The position numbers and the translations under genes were made by a program. Shown piece by piece: positions 18,864 to 31,270 of a DNA stretch of 64,000 nt (position 1 is the stretch's first letter; each line of letters starts with the position of its first letter). The stretch comes from Ophioderma brevispina. Taxonomy: Eukaryota; Echinodermata; Ophiuroidea; Amphilepidida; Ophiodermatidae. The notes beneath the pieces were generated by a model. The model was not told the origin of the DNA, ran no database searches, and saw only the letters and a program-made list of their open reading frames with translations. The stretch spans positions 1 to 64,000 of the forward strand of contig JAMKCH010051437.1 of assembly GCA_023653785.1 (NCBI GenBank). The letters are read 5' to 3'.

Positions 18864-21800
18864 AGGTGGCTGTGAAGTCAGGAACGGAGTCAAATGGCCA
18901 GTTTTTTAGTTTTTTCATGTTTAACGGGCATTAACATGTTTTCTCGCCCAGTATTATTAAACAGAATCTATATATATTTATTTTTTCCTCATATTTTGTC
19001 ATTTTACTTTACTATGTTTACACCTTTTTTGACCAAGAACAATCTAGGCCCCAGTCCTAAGCACCAATTATTGGCACTTTTTCCTAAAAGCGTGAAACTG
19101 GCATGCTAGACATATTGAGCCCCTGAACATTTCTGATCGAGTGCCAAAAAAGGTAGCGCCCCCTATTGGCCTAAAGCGCCCTCTATAGTTTTACCCAATT
19201 CGTAAATATTCCTTTCAAGAGCTTTATGCCATAACTCCAACATTTTTGACCAAAGACGTCCAACAAGGTTTAAAATGAGGCACATATAGATAACTATTCA
19301 TTTACCGTCAATATCAATATGGCTGCCATCTTAGTTTCCAAATGGCCGCCAATGAAAGCCACATTAAGCCTAACTTGATTTTAAAATGATAAAATGCTAA
19401 TTTTGAGGAACAACCCCACATTGGTACTGCCTGAGGAGCTCAGAAAGCACACGTGATGATATTGAAGCAGTAACAGATAGCAGTATCATGGAATTTCAAG
19501 ATGGCGGTTGATTTTCAAAATGGCCGCCAATGAACTATAATTTGGAATTAAAGAAGCCAATGAAGCATGACTTTTGAGGTTAAATGATCATTTGTAGCTA
19601 TTGTTTGAACTGAATCAAGGTCCGTAAGTGCTGCAATAGTATCTGGCCATTGATGTAGGTCAATTTGATATCAATATACCTACCCTCTATATTTCAAAAT
19701 GGCTGCCACTAAATATCCACTAATTACCCACATTAAGCATTACTCAGCTCCGTTATGAATGATGAAAAAAACACTAGGACCGGCCCCACATTGACAATGC
19801 TAAAGAGTTTAGAAAGAACGCTGACCTGTAGTAGCCACAATTGCAGCAATCTTGAATACAAGATGGCGTCTGAAAATGGCTGCCATTGAACAATTTTTGC
19901 AATATATCTACCTCTGAACCACACATTTGATCTAGTTCTACTGACGAAACCTATTTCTAATTGTAAATTCAAAAGACCCCCTTTGTAGGACAAGCTTATT
20001 TAGTATGCTATACCAAGCAGCTACTCAGTATCTTATATCCTGAGTCAGGTATTTTGGCACTGTTGGTGATGTTCATAAAGTAGAGTGCATAAAGCCAGCT
20101 ATTCGGATTTGCATCCTGCTCCTGAGCAACTACTTCTAACCAGCTCACTCAATAATCGTTGCCCACCTTAGAGATTGTGATCCCATTATTAGTTGGTTCC
20201 ACCTAGCTTCCATTCTCCAATTACATAGACCAAGTAAGACTAGGATGTATAAAAAAATGACAGCACAAGTACCTCCAAAAGAGATATCCGACTTTCAATA
20301 GGCCTCCACTGGAAAGCCGCAGTAACTGAAGGGATAGTTGTACAGAATACTCTATGGACGTCTATCAAACATGCCTCATTTTAGACCATTTGGTACAGTG
20401 TTCAATTGCAACCTTTCTTGTTGCTTTGTGGTATATAAATGGGTCTTTGCAAAGTTTTACCAAATTTCTCAATAGCATACTTTTTAACTCAGTGTGGAAC
20501 AACATTTGTTTTTTATTTTACAAATTTTGATAAGTTGGCCACTATTGGGCCTCGTTGCCTAAGGGTAGAAAATTGGTATATAGCCATTATTCTGCTTCAG
20601 ATTCCTAGAGGTACATTTCTAACGCAAACCAACTTGGGCCCAATAACCATACAACACCAAATTCAGAATCATTGACTTTTCTGGCCTAAAACAAATGATT
20701 AGGTATTGTAAGTCCTGTACTAAAAAGACCAAGTCTAAGGTCAAACATCTATTTGTTGGTGCAAACGTTATGCTGACACTTTAAGGGCTGATTTTTTTTT
20801 AAAACAAAGCTCATTTTCTGGACATGTCTAAACAAGATATGCATTGCTATTCTGTGATTATTGGCTACAATCTTGACAAAGTGTTGGCAACACTTTTCTT
20901 ACCGAACGGAACAAAGTTGAAACCCTGAAATTGTGGTACAGTGTGCCTAACAATACTCAACCTTGATTGGTGGAGTGAAGGGGAGGTTTGAGGGATTGTC
21001 AAAAACTTCAAGCTGACACAAAAACAATCATACCATTAGCTTTTTTATTATTTTCCTATTTCGATTATAAGGTGCCAAATTAAAGGTGGGTGATCCAATG
21101 GACAACCTCGTCCCCCACTTCTACATCAAATTGATATTTGGTATATCAGAAGAAGTTCATAATTCCTCATTAACCCCAGTGAACTTTAAAGCCCATAAAT
21201 GTTGTTTCACTTGATCTATGAACAAAAACATCCCCACATGTTGTCGAACCACTTAATTTATCACATCTCCTATTGCCAGTTTAGTACATTATCAAGTCCT
21301 GAGGAGTCCAAGTTGTGAAATATCGGATTCAAAACATGTTAATGATAAAAGCGGACGATTTACGCCCAATATTATTGGTCTCGCTAGAAGTTTTTTAAAA
21401 TTTTGGCTCAACTGCATCTCACCCAATATTCTTGCACTCACAACTTCGACCAATTAATTTGGGCTTTAATCGATCCAATTTAATCAGCATTTAATGCTTT
21501 GCTATCCAAATGGCTTGCCGATTTGACCCAAATTTTTAAATTTTTTTTTTAAATGAAAATCAGACCATGACTTTCAACCCGCCTTTATTTAATTCCTTAC
21601 CTTCCACACTTTTAGCAGATGTTACTTAATGGAACAAAAATTAAAGTGCTGATTCTTGGCAGATTCCATACTATTCAAATGTTTGTCCAGGATATTGCAC
21701 AAAATCTAACATAACACCTTTGTGTTATGCACAAATTACTACTAGCAAACAGTGATGTAAGGACATTCCAAACCTGTGTGCAATTGTCATTGTCCCATAA

Positions 21801-24117
21801 ATGTTTGCACTTTGCACTAAGATACCAGTACTCAAACCTAGAAGAATTTCTCATCAGACCAAGTTTAACAATTTAAAACAGTGTATCGTCGTCTTGGTAG
21901 TCCAAAATAAAGAATGTTAAAATCTTTCTATCCTACACATGGGCTCTATCTTCTAATTCTGATGGATTTGTTATCTCTCAATGAAATAATCATAAGATTG
22001 AAACATCACATAATATTCAGTGCTGATTTTCTCCAACACAACGATCGTTTAACAATTTTTACAAATTATGTGTGTTCTTTATAACCTTTTCCATTATCGA
22101 AACCGGCTCGTTAGCATTTCAATATGAAATTCAATCATGCAATAATGCTAACATGGATCATCCAATTGTGGCCATTTGAATCTAAGATGGCAGCAATTTG
22201 ACTTGATCTAAAAAAAATTACTGATAATTAAGAGTGCTTAAAATCGATACAAGGACTTGTTTGACCAAAGCTGTGAAATTTGATCACCAACCTTCAGAGG
22301 TACATTTCATAATTGGTAAATCGAATAAATAGGTTCATTAGCGTCCATTTTGAAATCAAGCCATCTTGAAATGCGAGATTTCTATTCTGTAAACTGCAAT
22401 GCCATCAATGCATTTTCTAAACTCCTCAGCATTACCAATGTTGATTGTCCTTTACAATTATTGTTTTTAAATCACTTCCTTAACTCAATAGCTTAATTAT
22501 GATTTCCTGGTGGCCATTTTGAAATCTACGATTGCAGCCATATTGATTTTAACTCTAATCATAGCTCTATACATAGGACGAGCAGTTAAAATCTTACTAT
22601 ACCTTATTTGGTCAACAATAGTGGACTTAGGGCATTTAATCTCTGAAATAATATTTCCATAATTGTTAAATCTATAGAGGGCGCTGTAGACCAATGGGGG
22701 CGCTACATTTTGGCACTCGATCATAATGGTTCGGGCCTCAATATGTATAAGCATACCAATTTTCATGCTTTTAGGAAAAAGTGCACAATACTGCCTATTT
22801 TTGTGCTTAGGGACTGGCTATTCACATGTCTGTACTGCAAAAGGGCGGGTATTTTCGCGTATTACGCAATACTCGCCTGTGCTCAACAGATTTCTATTAT
22901 AACACTGGATAGCGTACGCCCGTGTGGAAGAATAGGCGGCCACCGTAACCGGGTTTTGAAAATTATAAATATTCATTAGGTCATCCATTCGAAACGCGCC
23001 TCCGCGTACCGCATATCTCCGTCACCTGTTAGCCTGGATACGGTACTCGTTCTATCTAAATGCAAATGCTGATATATGAATAAATTGGTACACCCGCTAT
23101 GTAAATCAGGGGATATATATACAATTTGGTACACACCACGCTATGGAAATAAGTACGCCACTTCGGAAAAGATGGTTACGGCTTTTGAGCTGGCGTTTTT
23201 CGCTATCTAGTGGTTATTACGCAATACTGGCCTGTGCTATTCGGCGCGCGCGATGTAATGAGCTCATCGGAAACGCCTTGATGCATCGCTTCGATATGAC
23301 GCACACCCATTGTAACTTGTATGCAATTGTTAAATGGTTGCCCACGTGAGTTGCTTTTGCAAACAGAAATGGGATTTAAATTTCAGGATTTGAGCCTCAT
23401 AAATTGTTTGAATTTTGATGCATAGGTAATCCAATTAAGCAATTTTGACCTGGTGCAGAAATAGTGTGAAGAATACGCGATGAAACGCTGGGTGGTTTGG
23501 AGTAAGGCTATATTTTGTAGCGAAATGGAACATATATTTGGACAAATGGCGATTTTCTCTGTGTTCACTTTCGGCGATATTTGTGATTGTTCGTTCCAGT
23601 ACTCGAATCCATCAGCCACCAGGTATAAATCAATGGGCCATGTATAGAGCTATCGAATCTTCTAAGGGTCTGTACTTTTTTAGTTTTTTCTTTTTGGTTA
23701 CAAATCGTGATTTAATGTCAACTTTGAACAATCTTGGCGTTTGTTTCCAATTGAAACACGCGGTTTTTGGCATTTTTTGGGCAAATAATTTTATTGATTA
23801 ATATGCAGAATTTGAAAAAAGGGGAAATTACCGACCTAGAACTATGCTCTGTAATACAAATACGACCCGGCACATTTTTTATAACATTTCTATTTTTTTT
23901 TATAGGGAACCAAAAAAAATGAGTGAAATCTCCATTTTTTTATTATTTTTCCTTTCCCCCCTCAAAAAATAAACTTAGTTTTGGGGGAAAATATATCATA
24001 TTTGGATTCCTTGAGTCATTTCCTTCTCAATATGTATACTTTTATATATGTTTGGAACAACAATTAAGGAGATACGGCAAAAAAACATTCCTTGAATTCC
24101 TGACTTCACAGCCACCT
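18864..24117. mobile_element. Composite long-inverted-repeat element, about 5.25 kb
   Basis: The two outer edges carry the same 21-base word in inverted orientation (aggtggctgtgaagtcagg plus aa at 18864-18884, and its complement at 24097-24117), each next to a TA. Inside, 19035 to about 20000 is the reverse complement of about 22140-22825. Shared text includes cctaagcac, actttttcctaaaagc, atcgagtgcc and gcgccctctatag, plus repeated atggctgccat/atggccgcca units. The arms are diverged. No transposase frame was recognised. A TTAA-flanked MITE (21084-21584) is inserted in the centre. It could be one large non-autonomous element or an old nested inverted duplication. Confidence 0.5.
21084..21584 (-). 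mobile_element. TTAA-flanked MITE, family B (AGGTGGGTGA), diverged copy
   Basis: Preceded by TTAA at 21080-21083. It starts aggtgggtgatccaatgg and follows the reverse complement of 33727-34067 (caacctcgtcccccactt, gttcata, aacaaaaaca, tatccaaatggct). It ends gaccatgactttcaacccgc then ct, next to TTAT, a probable mutated TTAA. It is longer than the other copy because of extra internal sequence. Confidence 0.65.
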
Positions 24118-24965
24118 AAACTCTGTGAAGTGGTAGATCTCATATACCCTGTAAGGGCTTTGTTGCACATGTTGATCTCCACAGAAAATGTCACATTCCA
24201 GAATGGGCTCAATTCCCCTTTCCTTTGTAGCTGCTTATTTCTAACCGTTGTATGAATCTAAACAGTACAGTTTTTAACAACTAACACATGGTATATTTTG
24301 CTATAATTGAGATTTATGCAACCGGTTGTTGGTAAGAATGTTGTCAATCATTTTATTCATGCCCTAAGTTACCTTAGAGGTGCATTTTTTCTAATCCTAG
24401 CACTCTTTTTTGTATACAGCTTCTTTAGAATTCAATGAAAAAAAATCTCATTGTGCATTTGTTGAAGTTATGACCAAATATTCATATTAAGGTGTCCCAT
24501 AGGTTGCTGTGTGGTAATTTGCATTTCTTCTAAGTATTTTTGAATCTACACCTAAGAGTAACTATACGCTATGAACGATTTCGATGATCTCGTCCACTTT
24601 TAGTTAATAGGGGGCTATGGATCACAAATCCCCTTTAACTTGTAGCCAGTAAGGTTTTTTCATGGATAGGATGTTCTCTTTGTAACTTATTCACACTTCA
24701 GGCTTTTCTTTTTAGGGGCCCTTGGATCTTTTCAGAAAACTAGGCTTGCCTGAAGTTTTGCTTTGAGAATGAACATTGTTTCACATTTAAAAAAATGCGG
24801 AGAATTAAGTTTTTTAAGTTAATCAAAGGGATAACAAATATTCAAAGTGCCAAAAAAAAGTCAAGGTGCATAAAGTGGTATCAATATAATTTGCCATAAT
24901 ACTGTCAAAATGATATTTTTCCACTTTTCATGAACTATTTGGAAAGTTGAACCCTATACGTCTAA

Positions 24966-25215
24966 TATGCTTAAACTTCAGAGTACAAAGTAATTGTGTG
25001 CCCTGGCGCAATCTTGACACGTCTTACTACAAAGGTGCTTATACCGCTTCAATCGCAGTGTAATTGCACTGCGTTTCAGACGTGCGCATTATAACACCCA
25101 AGACAAATCCCTTACAGATACACAAAATATTGGTCATCCACGGCGACAACATAAGACATTCCTTGTGAGACTTGTTGGGGAGTTTATTGATTACTGTACT
25201 TCTAGGTTTCCATAG
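24966..25215. mobile_element. MITE, second member of the 16149-16427 family
   Basis: It shares agtacaaagtaa, cttactacaaa, gcgcttata-like text, acattccttgtgagacttgt and the inverted right end ttactgtacttctaggttt. The left edge is diverged. Confidence 0.6.
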
Positions 25216-25264
25216 ATCTGTGGCAATTGTCCTCATGAGTGCTGGTACTGGATTGATGACTTAA

Positions 25265-25616
25265 AGGCTGACTCAGAGATTTCCAGGTGAGGGTGCCCTC
25301 AATTTTCAAACAATTGTGTTTTTTGCATATACATAATGCTTGTCCATATATTAATCACTGTGTGAAATACCTAAGCTCAAATCGAAGTCCTTCATTGAAA
25401 ATCACAACATTGTTATAAAATTCCGGATCCGGAAATTTTGTTATACACAGTATCCTATGGCACTGTTATACTATACATAATGTTTACTGCATGAAAATGA
25501 AAAATCTGATTCATCTCAAACTTTGGAATTGGACATTTTAGGTCATATCTTTAGTTCTAGTTGACTATTTTTAATTAATACACAAAAAAATGGTAAGAAA
25601 TCTCTTGAGTCAGCCT
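25265..25616. mobile_element. TTAA-flanked MITE, family A (AGGCTGACTCAG), copy 1
   Basis: Left border TTAA|aggctgactcagagatttc; right border gagtcagcct|TTAA, giving inverted ends of about 20 bases. The interior shares ccctcaattttcaaac, aatgcttgtccatata, atcactgtgtgaaata and ttccggatccgg with two further copies at 34234 and 36053. Non-coding. The TTAA duplication is the target type of piggyBac-like transposases. Confidence 0.85.
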
Positions 25617-26403
25617 TTAAATTAAGCGATTGGGGTATTGCACTTTTTAATGATAGTGTATATAGTCCGTGTCGCTTCCTCTGTGCAGTGACGTCAGCGC
25701 AAGATTTGTTGGTCGCAAGAGTAAATTGCTCACGCTGACTTGAAGCCACGGGGCTTTCACGCCCATGCACAAAGATGGCATTTCTTGACGTGGGCGTAAA
25801 TGTTATGACATCACTGCAAGGAGGCAAGGAGATAGAGACATGGACTATATAGTGTCATTTGGGCTGGTGAAACTGCTGAGAACAGTACATAGGGGTAGTA
25901 AACATTTCAAATTTTTGAGGGGGTGGTAATTCAGATCACTTGTAGTATCTGCAGGATGAGATAGTCATGGCAACAGCATGTTATTGAAACAAGGGCCCAT
26001 GCACAAAAGTTGCTCAATAATGGTCCCATTCAAGCTAGGTTTCAGGATTGGTGTAAATCATGTACTGCTTGCTGTTGAAGTCATCAAGAGCATTTCATTC
26101 ATGACAGCATTGTGAACAAAATATATTTACAGTGTTCATCAGTAATTCTCAAACTAAATTCAGGCTATGTATGCATAAACCTGGAAGTCTTTTACAAATG
26201 CTTGACAAAAGAAATCAATACGCAATCCAACAGACGTTCGTGCCATTTTCAGAAATTTTGACGGCGATTATAGCGGAGACTGATTGCTTCCACCCACTCC
26301 AATATGTGCATGCTGTACTTTGCAAACATGGTTATGTGCTCGTTTTGTGACATTGATTTGTTCCAGACAGTCTATTGTTGTCTTACTGCAGTGCACAATT
26401 ATT

Positions 26404-26773
26404 AATAGTTCTTTTATTGTCAACCTGGTATCCTTCACACATACAGTTATAAGTATTTGCTATATTCTAATGTATGTACCTCATTGATACCCAAAGTAAC
26501 TTGTCAGCAGTAGAGGGCAATCTACTAAAGGTAATATACAATTGATGTTAAACAAGTCAACCTGGCCTCTAATTCCGGTATGCATACCTAACTACCCAAT
26601 CAGACCACCTTGGTCAGTGGAAAGCAATAGTCTTGCAGAACAAAGCTCATACACACTTCTGCTTATTGCAACTATTTGAAACAAACCTAAGCAGCTCAAC
26701 AATACACATACCAGAATTAGAGGCCAGGTTAAAGGAGAACTTGTACAACGAATAATATTAAACAATATACAAA
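26404..26773 (+). repeat. 370-bp duplication, copy 1 (no element upstream)
   Basis: It starts atagttcttttattgtcaac and ends in aacaatatacaaa, where it meets a pure A tract of 21 bases (26771-26791). It is almost identical to 26935-27302; the visible difference is one extra A in caaagctc. The sequence before copy 1 is cacaattatta, with no transposon. Confidence 0.9.
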
Positions 26774-26791
26774 AAAAAAAAAAAAAAAAAA
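26771..26791. other. 21-base A tract at a repeat discontinuity
   Basis: It lies exactly between the end of duplication copy 1 and a truncated MITE. Possible filled assembly gap of 20 bases plus a natural A. Confidence 0.5.
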
Positions 26792-26934
26792 TAGGTTTCC
26801 GAATTTTGCAGTCAGTGTAGGCCAATTTTTTGGCATGGGATAATAAACGGATCTTTAGAATTTTCTGAAATTTTCCTAAAACTTAGGGGTGGGATTTTAC
26901 TCGAGCATGGGACTATACTCGGGTCATTACGGTA
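26792..26934 (-). mobile_element. Truncated MITE with TACCGTA terminus
   Basis: Only one end is present: ggtgggattttactcgagca, then gggactatactcgggtcat and tacggta. The same end (taccgtactgacccgagtat) bounds the element at 54545. The other half is missing where the 21-base A tract begins. Confidence 0.7.
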
Positions 26935-27302
26935 ATAGTTCTTTTATTGTCAACCTGGTATCCTTCACACATACAGTTATAAGTATTTGCTATATTCTAA
27001 TGTATGTACCTCATTGATACCCAAAGTAACTTGTCAGCAGTAGAGGGCAATCTACTAAAGGTAATATACAATTGATGTTAAACAAGTCAACCTGGCCTCT
27101 AATTCCGGTATGCATACCTAACTACCCAATCAGACCACCTTGGTCAGTGGAAAGCAATAGTCTTGCAGAACAAGCTCATACACACTTCTGCTTATTGCAA
27201 CTATTTGAAACAAACCTAAGCAGCTCAACAATACACATACCAGAATTAGAGGCCAGGTTAAAGGAGAACTTGTACAACGAATAATATTAAACAATATACA
27301 AA
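26935..27302 (+). repeat. 370-bp duplication, copy 2 (element end immediately upstream)
   Basis: Nearly identical to 26404-26773. It is preceded directly by the terminal sequence of a TACCGTAAT-type MITE (26792-26934) and followed by the 27304-27666 foldback element. Confidence 0.9.
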
Positions 27303-27303
27303 A

Positions 27304-27666
27304 TAATTATTGACCACATATCGAGTGGTTTCATAGAAAAACGGAATTATATTAACCCTAACAATGAATTAAAACCACCTAGTCTGACCATGTGCTATTT
27401 AAAAATCGCGCTAATGTATAACGTGTTATGCGATACGACCGGCACGTTTGCGTCATACATGTCATAGGAAATGCACATTATGAAAGCATCATGTGTGAAG
27501 GTGTATGACGCTACTGTGCCGTCCGTATCGCATAACACAGATACATATCCCATATACACTAGCGCGAATTTCAAATAGCGCATGGTCAGACAAAATGTTT
27601 TTAATTCTTTTTATGTTAGATTATTTCCGTTTCCCCAAGAAACCACTCCATATGTGTTCAATAATT
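27304..27666. mobile_element. Foldback MITE with ~170-bp arms
   Basis: The left arm begins aattattgaccacatatcga and the right arm ends with its inverse (ccatatgtgttcaataatt). Inner arm text gtctgaccatg, gcgcta, gttatgcgatacg and gcgtcataca also recurs inverted. No coding capacity. Confidence 0.8.
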
Positions 27667-28023
27667 GTTTTTTATAGCGTATATTATGTAGTTATTCTTG
27701 ATACAGGTTCTCCTTTAACTGATTCAGCCTAAATAATCTTACTTGCATCAACTGCTTTCTGAATAGATGCTCTTTCAACCCAAAAAAAATAAGAAATGAA
27801 AATAAACAAGTACTTCAATTCACATTACACTTGTAGCTATTGGGGAATGTATGTCAGCATTTTGTTAAATTCCATGCAGCCAGCCAGTATCAAAGCATTC
27901 AATGAGATGTAAGGTATGCTCAAAATAGGAGTACTGCCCAGGAACACTTGTGGTGAGTGACCAGATGAAAGGACTGTAGACTGCACTTAACCCTTCCAAG
28001 CATGTATATATCTACAACTGTAT

Positions 28024-28443
28024 TAGGGCCATTCTTCAGTCGCATTTGTGACCTAAAACGGGTAAATTTTTACTTGCCACCGGGACCCAATGCTGTTTTG
28101 TCAACGTATCCTTTATTTTGATATTATTAAAACCTTGAGTCCAAACCTAGTCAAAAATGATGTTTCAACATTCTCTAGCTTGGTTATTTTGTCATTTGGC
28201 CAAATAAAGTTCGGTTGTGTTTGACGTTCGGAACGTCACACACATGACCAAACTTTGTGCCCCGCCCAATGGCAAAATATCAATCTAGCAAAAGTTGAAA
28301 CATAATTTTTTTTTACGTTTGGAACTCAAGGTTCTTAATAATATCAAAAGTAATAACAGATTGGTTACGTTGACAAAACGGCATTTGGTTGAAAGTACAA
28401 AATTGCCAGTTTTTAGGTCACAAACATGACCAAAGAATGCCCA
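28024..28443. mobile_element. Foldback MITE of about 420 bp
   Basis: Outer arms: agggccattcttcagtcgca and the inverse of tgggcattctttggtcatg. Inner arms share gtgacctaaaa, gttttgtcaacgta, ttgatattattaa and aaccttgagt inverted. The centre, near 28228, is gacgttcggaacgtc. The element is essentially two inverted halves. Confidence 0.8.
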
Positions 28444-29310
28444 TTACATCAACCCACAGTATGGACATGGACTCATTAATATAGAAAATAACATGCCTTT
28501 ATCAAAGCTCAGCCATGTAAAAAGTATGCCATACCTATGCATTAACTTGGTCTCATAAAACATTATGGTACACCATATAATATGTCCTCAAGTAAGTGTT
28601 CAATTGATACATTTGAAGTTGGACTACTAAGGTGGTTTGAAAGTTTATAAATATATAAATATATGACCTGTTGAAAATAAATTTTGATTGATCGTAATAT
28701 TGTGTTTTTTCTCTGTATTTGTGTAAAAACATGGTGTAAAAATCTCATCTAAATTGCAAGGAACTTGATTATTTGCCTTTATACTTTGATAATTGGTCAA
28801 CTCATATATTGAGTTACTTTTAGCATGAGTTACATGCTATGAGCTTTTGTAGAGATTGTCGCAAGTCCAAGGTCCAAGACTACTACTGACTTGCAAATTC
28901 CTACAGTTCAGTTATCAAAGTATATTGTGTTAGTGCTTAACAAATCGTAGCCTTAAAATTCCTGCTGCTTGCACACAAATAATAGGGTCGTGATTGAGAA
29001 GCAAGTCATTTCTGCATATGGGGTATGTAGCAGAGGTCAAAGGTCATATGGAGTCATTTGAGGCAATGTTGATAAGTGGATAAGATGGTGGTTAGGGATA
29101 AGAGGTCAAGGGTCACCTTGAGACCTTACTTGGGGTGCTTTCATGGCACACCCCCCCCCCCCGGGTTCATGTAAAAACTGCCAAATTTTTAGCTATTAGA
29201 GGTTCTTCTGCCCCCCCTAGTTTCTGAATGCAGTTTCAATCATTCTTGAGAGCTGTTTACAACTAAGTGAAGAAAGCCTGCATTTGCCAAGAATATTTTG
29301 TGCAAGGGAA

Positions 29311-29600
29311 AACATGGCCCACTGGTTAGAATATTCACCTTAGGTGCAGGAGATCCCTGGTTCAAGTCTTGGCAGTTTCACTTGCAGGGATTTAATCTGG
29401 TACAAAATTCTGGATTTCATTTGCATAAGACACATTGATCAAAACTAGAATTCCCCTCTCCCTGTGCCCTGTGGTTCATTTGGACTTGGACAAACCTATG
29501 TACATAGGAAATCACACCTGTGTATGTAAATTGCAGCCAGTCTCGATTAGATTAGGGTGTAAACTTGTGGCAGTCCCAAGCCATCCTTGAACACGGGGCA
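29311..29600 (+). mobile_element. tRNA-derived SINE-like repeat
   Basis: The head has an A-box-like actggttagaatattcacct and a B-box-like ggttcaagtct at the spacing of a tRNA, but the acceptor stem does not close and no anticodon loop is convincing. A non-tRNA body follows to about 29600. Read as a SINE and not as a functional tRNA. Confidence 0.5.
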
Positions 29601-29631
29601 TCACTTAAAGACAATATTTTGGATTGGTTAA

Positions 29632-29973
29632 AGGTGCAACAAGAGATTTCAAATAACAGGTGTCCCGAAAAAATGTGAAAATTCTGATTTTGGCACTGGT
29701 GTAAAGCTTTATATCAAAAATATCCCCATCTGTAAGGATTAAACTGAGAACTGTTTCCTTGGTACAAAAATTGTGAAATTTCGTATACTAGCAAATACAA
29801 AATTCAGCCTATGTTTTCTATTGAAATATGAGCATATACAAATCACCTTTTGCTTTCATTTTAAGTTATTTTGTAACCAAATAAAAGGTAGGGAATCTAT
29901 TGAGCATCTAATCTATATGAAATCCCTACATATCGCAGAAAATATGGATGACTTGAAATCTCTTGTTGCACCT
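29632..29973. mobile_element. TTAA-flanked MITE, family E (AGGTGCAACAAGAG), copy 1, empty-site version
   Basis: TTAA at 29628-29631 and 29974-29977. Inverted ends aggtgcaacaagagatttca on both sides. It contains the uninterrupted string cattttaagttatttt near 29868-29883, which in copy 2 carries an inserted element. Confidence 0.88.
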
Positions 29974-30254
29974 TTAAATAGACCTTTTCAAGTGAACTTC
30001 GGAAATGTTAGGAGCAAAATACAATATATGTGAGCGTCCTTATACTCCCCATATATTCACAAGCGCTTGCCAGTGATGCGCATTATGCAAAGGCGAAATA
30101 CATGTAAGTGCTGCACCCAACAGTTGCAACCAACAGTTGCAAGTAATGACCCTTTAGGACGCTTATCAGGGTCGTCATGTTTGGTAAACTGTTTTGAAAA
30201 GGTCTATTGTATCTTGCAAATTGACTTCATAGTTGGGTCATTTGGAGCAATTCC

Positions 30255-30275
30255 AAAAAAAAAAAAAAAAAAAAA
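30255..30275. other. 21-base A tract at a repeat discontinuity
   Basis: It lies between ggagcaattcc, inside a foldback terminus, and caggtgtcccg, inside a family E element with no left end. The same length class as 26771-26791 and 30610-30631. Confidence 0.5.
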
Positions 30276-31015
30276 CAGGTGTCCCGAAAAAATGTGAAAA
30301 TTCTGATTTTGGCACTGGTGTAAAGCTTTATATCAAAAATATCCCCATCTGTAAGGATTAAACTGAGAACTGTTTCCTTGGTACAAAAATTGTGAAATTT
30401 CTAATTTCGTATAGGAGCAAATACAAAATTCAGCCTATGTTTTCTATTGAAATATGAGCATATACAAATCACCTTTTGCTTTCATTTTAAAGCAATATTA
30501 GCACATTTTTTGAAGAGCGCCCCCAATTTTCAAAAGTTGATATTTTGGCACAGTTACGTTGGTAATTGTCTAGGAAACTATACCTGCGAACGAGAATGCT
30601 AAGAAATGCAAAAAAAAAAAAAAAAAAAAAACCAATAAAACAACTAATGGATGAGCATAGACACGTACATGGCGCTATTTCCCAGCTATTTCACATTGGA
30701 AGGCCGTTTCCAGCAGCCGTTGAATTATTATCGGGGATCCCCGATAATAATACAACATTCCTTCGTTTGTGACACACAGACATTTTCGAGCTTAACCATT
30801 CACAGGTATAGTTTACTAGCCAGTTACCAATGCAACCGTGTAAAAATCTCGATTTTTTTGAAAAATTGGGGGCGCTCTTCAAAAAAATGTGCTAATATTG
30901 CTTTAAGTTATTTTGTAACCAAATAAAAGGTAGGGAATCTATTGAGCATCTAATCTATATGAAATCCCTACATATCGCAGAAAATATGGATGACTTGAAA
31001 TCTCTTGTTGCACCT
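30276..31015. mobile_element. TTAA-flanked MITE, family E, copy 2 (left end missing, with insertion)
   Basis: Begins at caggtgtcccg immediately after an A tract (30255-30275) and follows copy 1 closely to its right end, then TTAA at 31016-31019. It is interrupted by the family D element 30491-30902. A ~275-bp segment identical to 29978-30252 follows. Confidence 0.85.
30491..30902. mobile_element. TTAA-flanked MITE, family D (AGCAATATTAGCACA), inserted in family E
   Basis: Borders: cattTTAA|agcaatattagcaca and gtgctaatattgct|TTAA|gttatt. Terminal inverted repeats of about 45 bases include ttgaagagcgccccc. The neighbouring copy of the host repeat (29632-29973) has a single TTAA here, so the 4-bp target duplication is seen directly. 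The element holds a 26-bp perfect palindrome (30725-30750) and a 22-base A tract (30610-30631) replacing internal sequence present in 36424-36941. Confidence 0.92.
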
Positions 31016-31270
31016 TTAAATAGACCTTTTCAAGTGAACTTCGGAAATGTTAGGAGCAAAATACAATATATGTGAGCGTCCTTATACTCCCCATATATTC
31101 ACAAGCGCTTGCCAGTGATGCGCATTATGCAAAGGCGAAATACATGTAAGTGCTGCACCCAACAGTTGCAACCAACAGTTGCAAGTAATGACCCTTTAGG
31201 ACGCTTATCAGGGTCGTCATGTTTGGTAAACTGTTTTGAAAAGGTCTATTGTATCTTGCAAATTGACTTC

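Noticed and set aside
29311..29385. tRNA gene
   Set aside because: A- and B-box-like words are present, but the acceptor stem and anticodon arm do not form; better explained as a SINE head.
30255..30275. Poly(A) tail of a retrotransposed copy
   Set aside because: The sequences on both sides are DNA-transposon repeats with no retro-copy hallmarks or target duplication, and several tracts share almost the same length.
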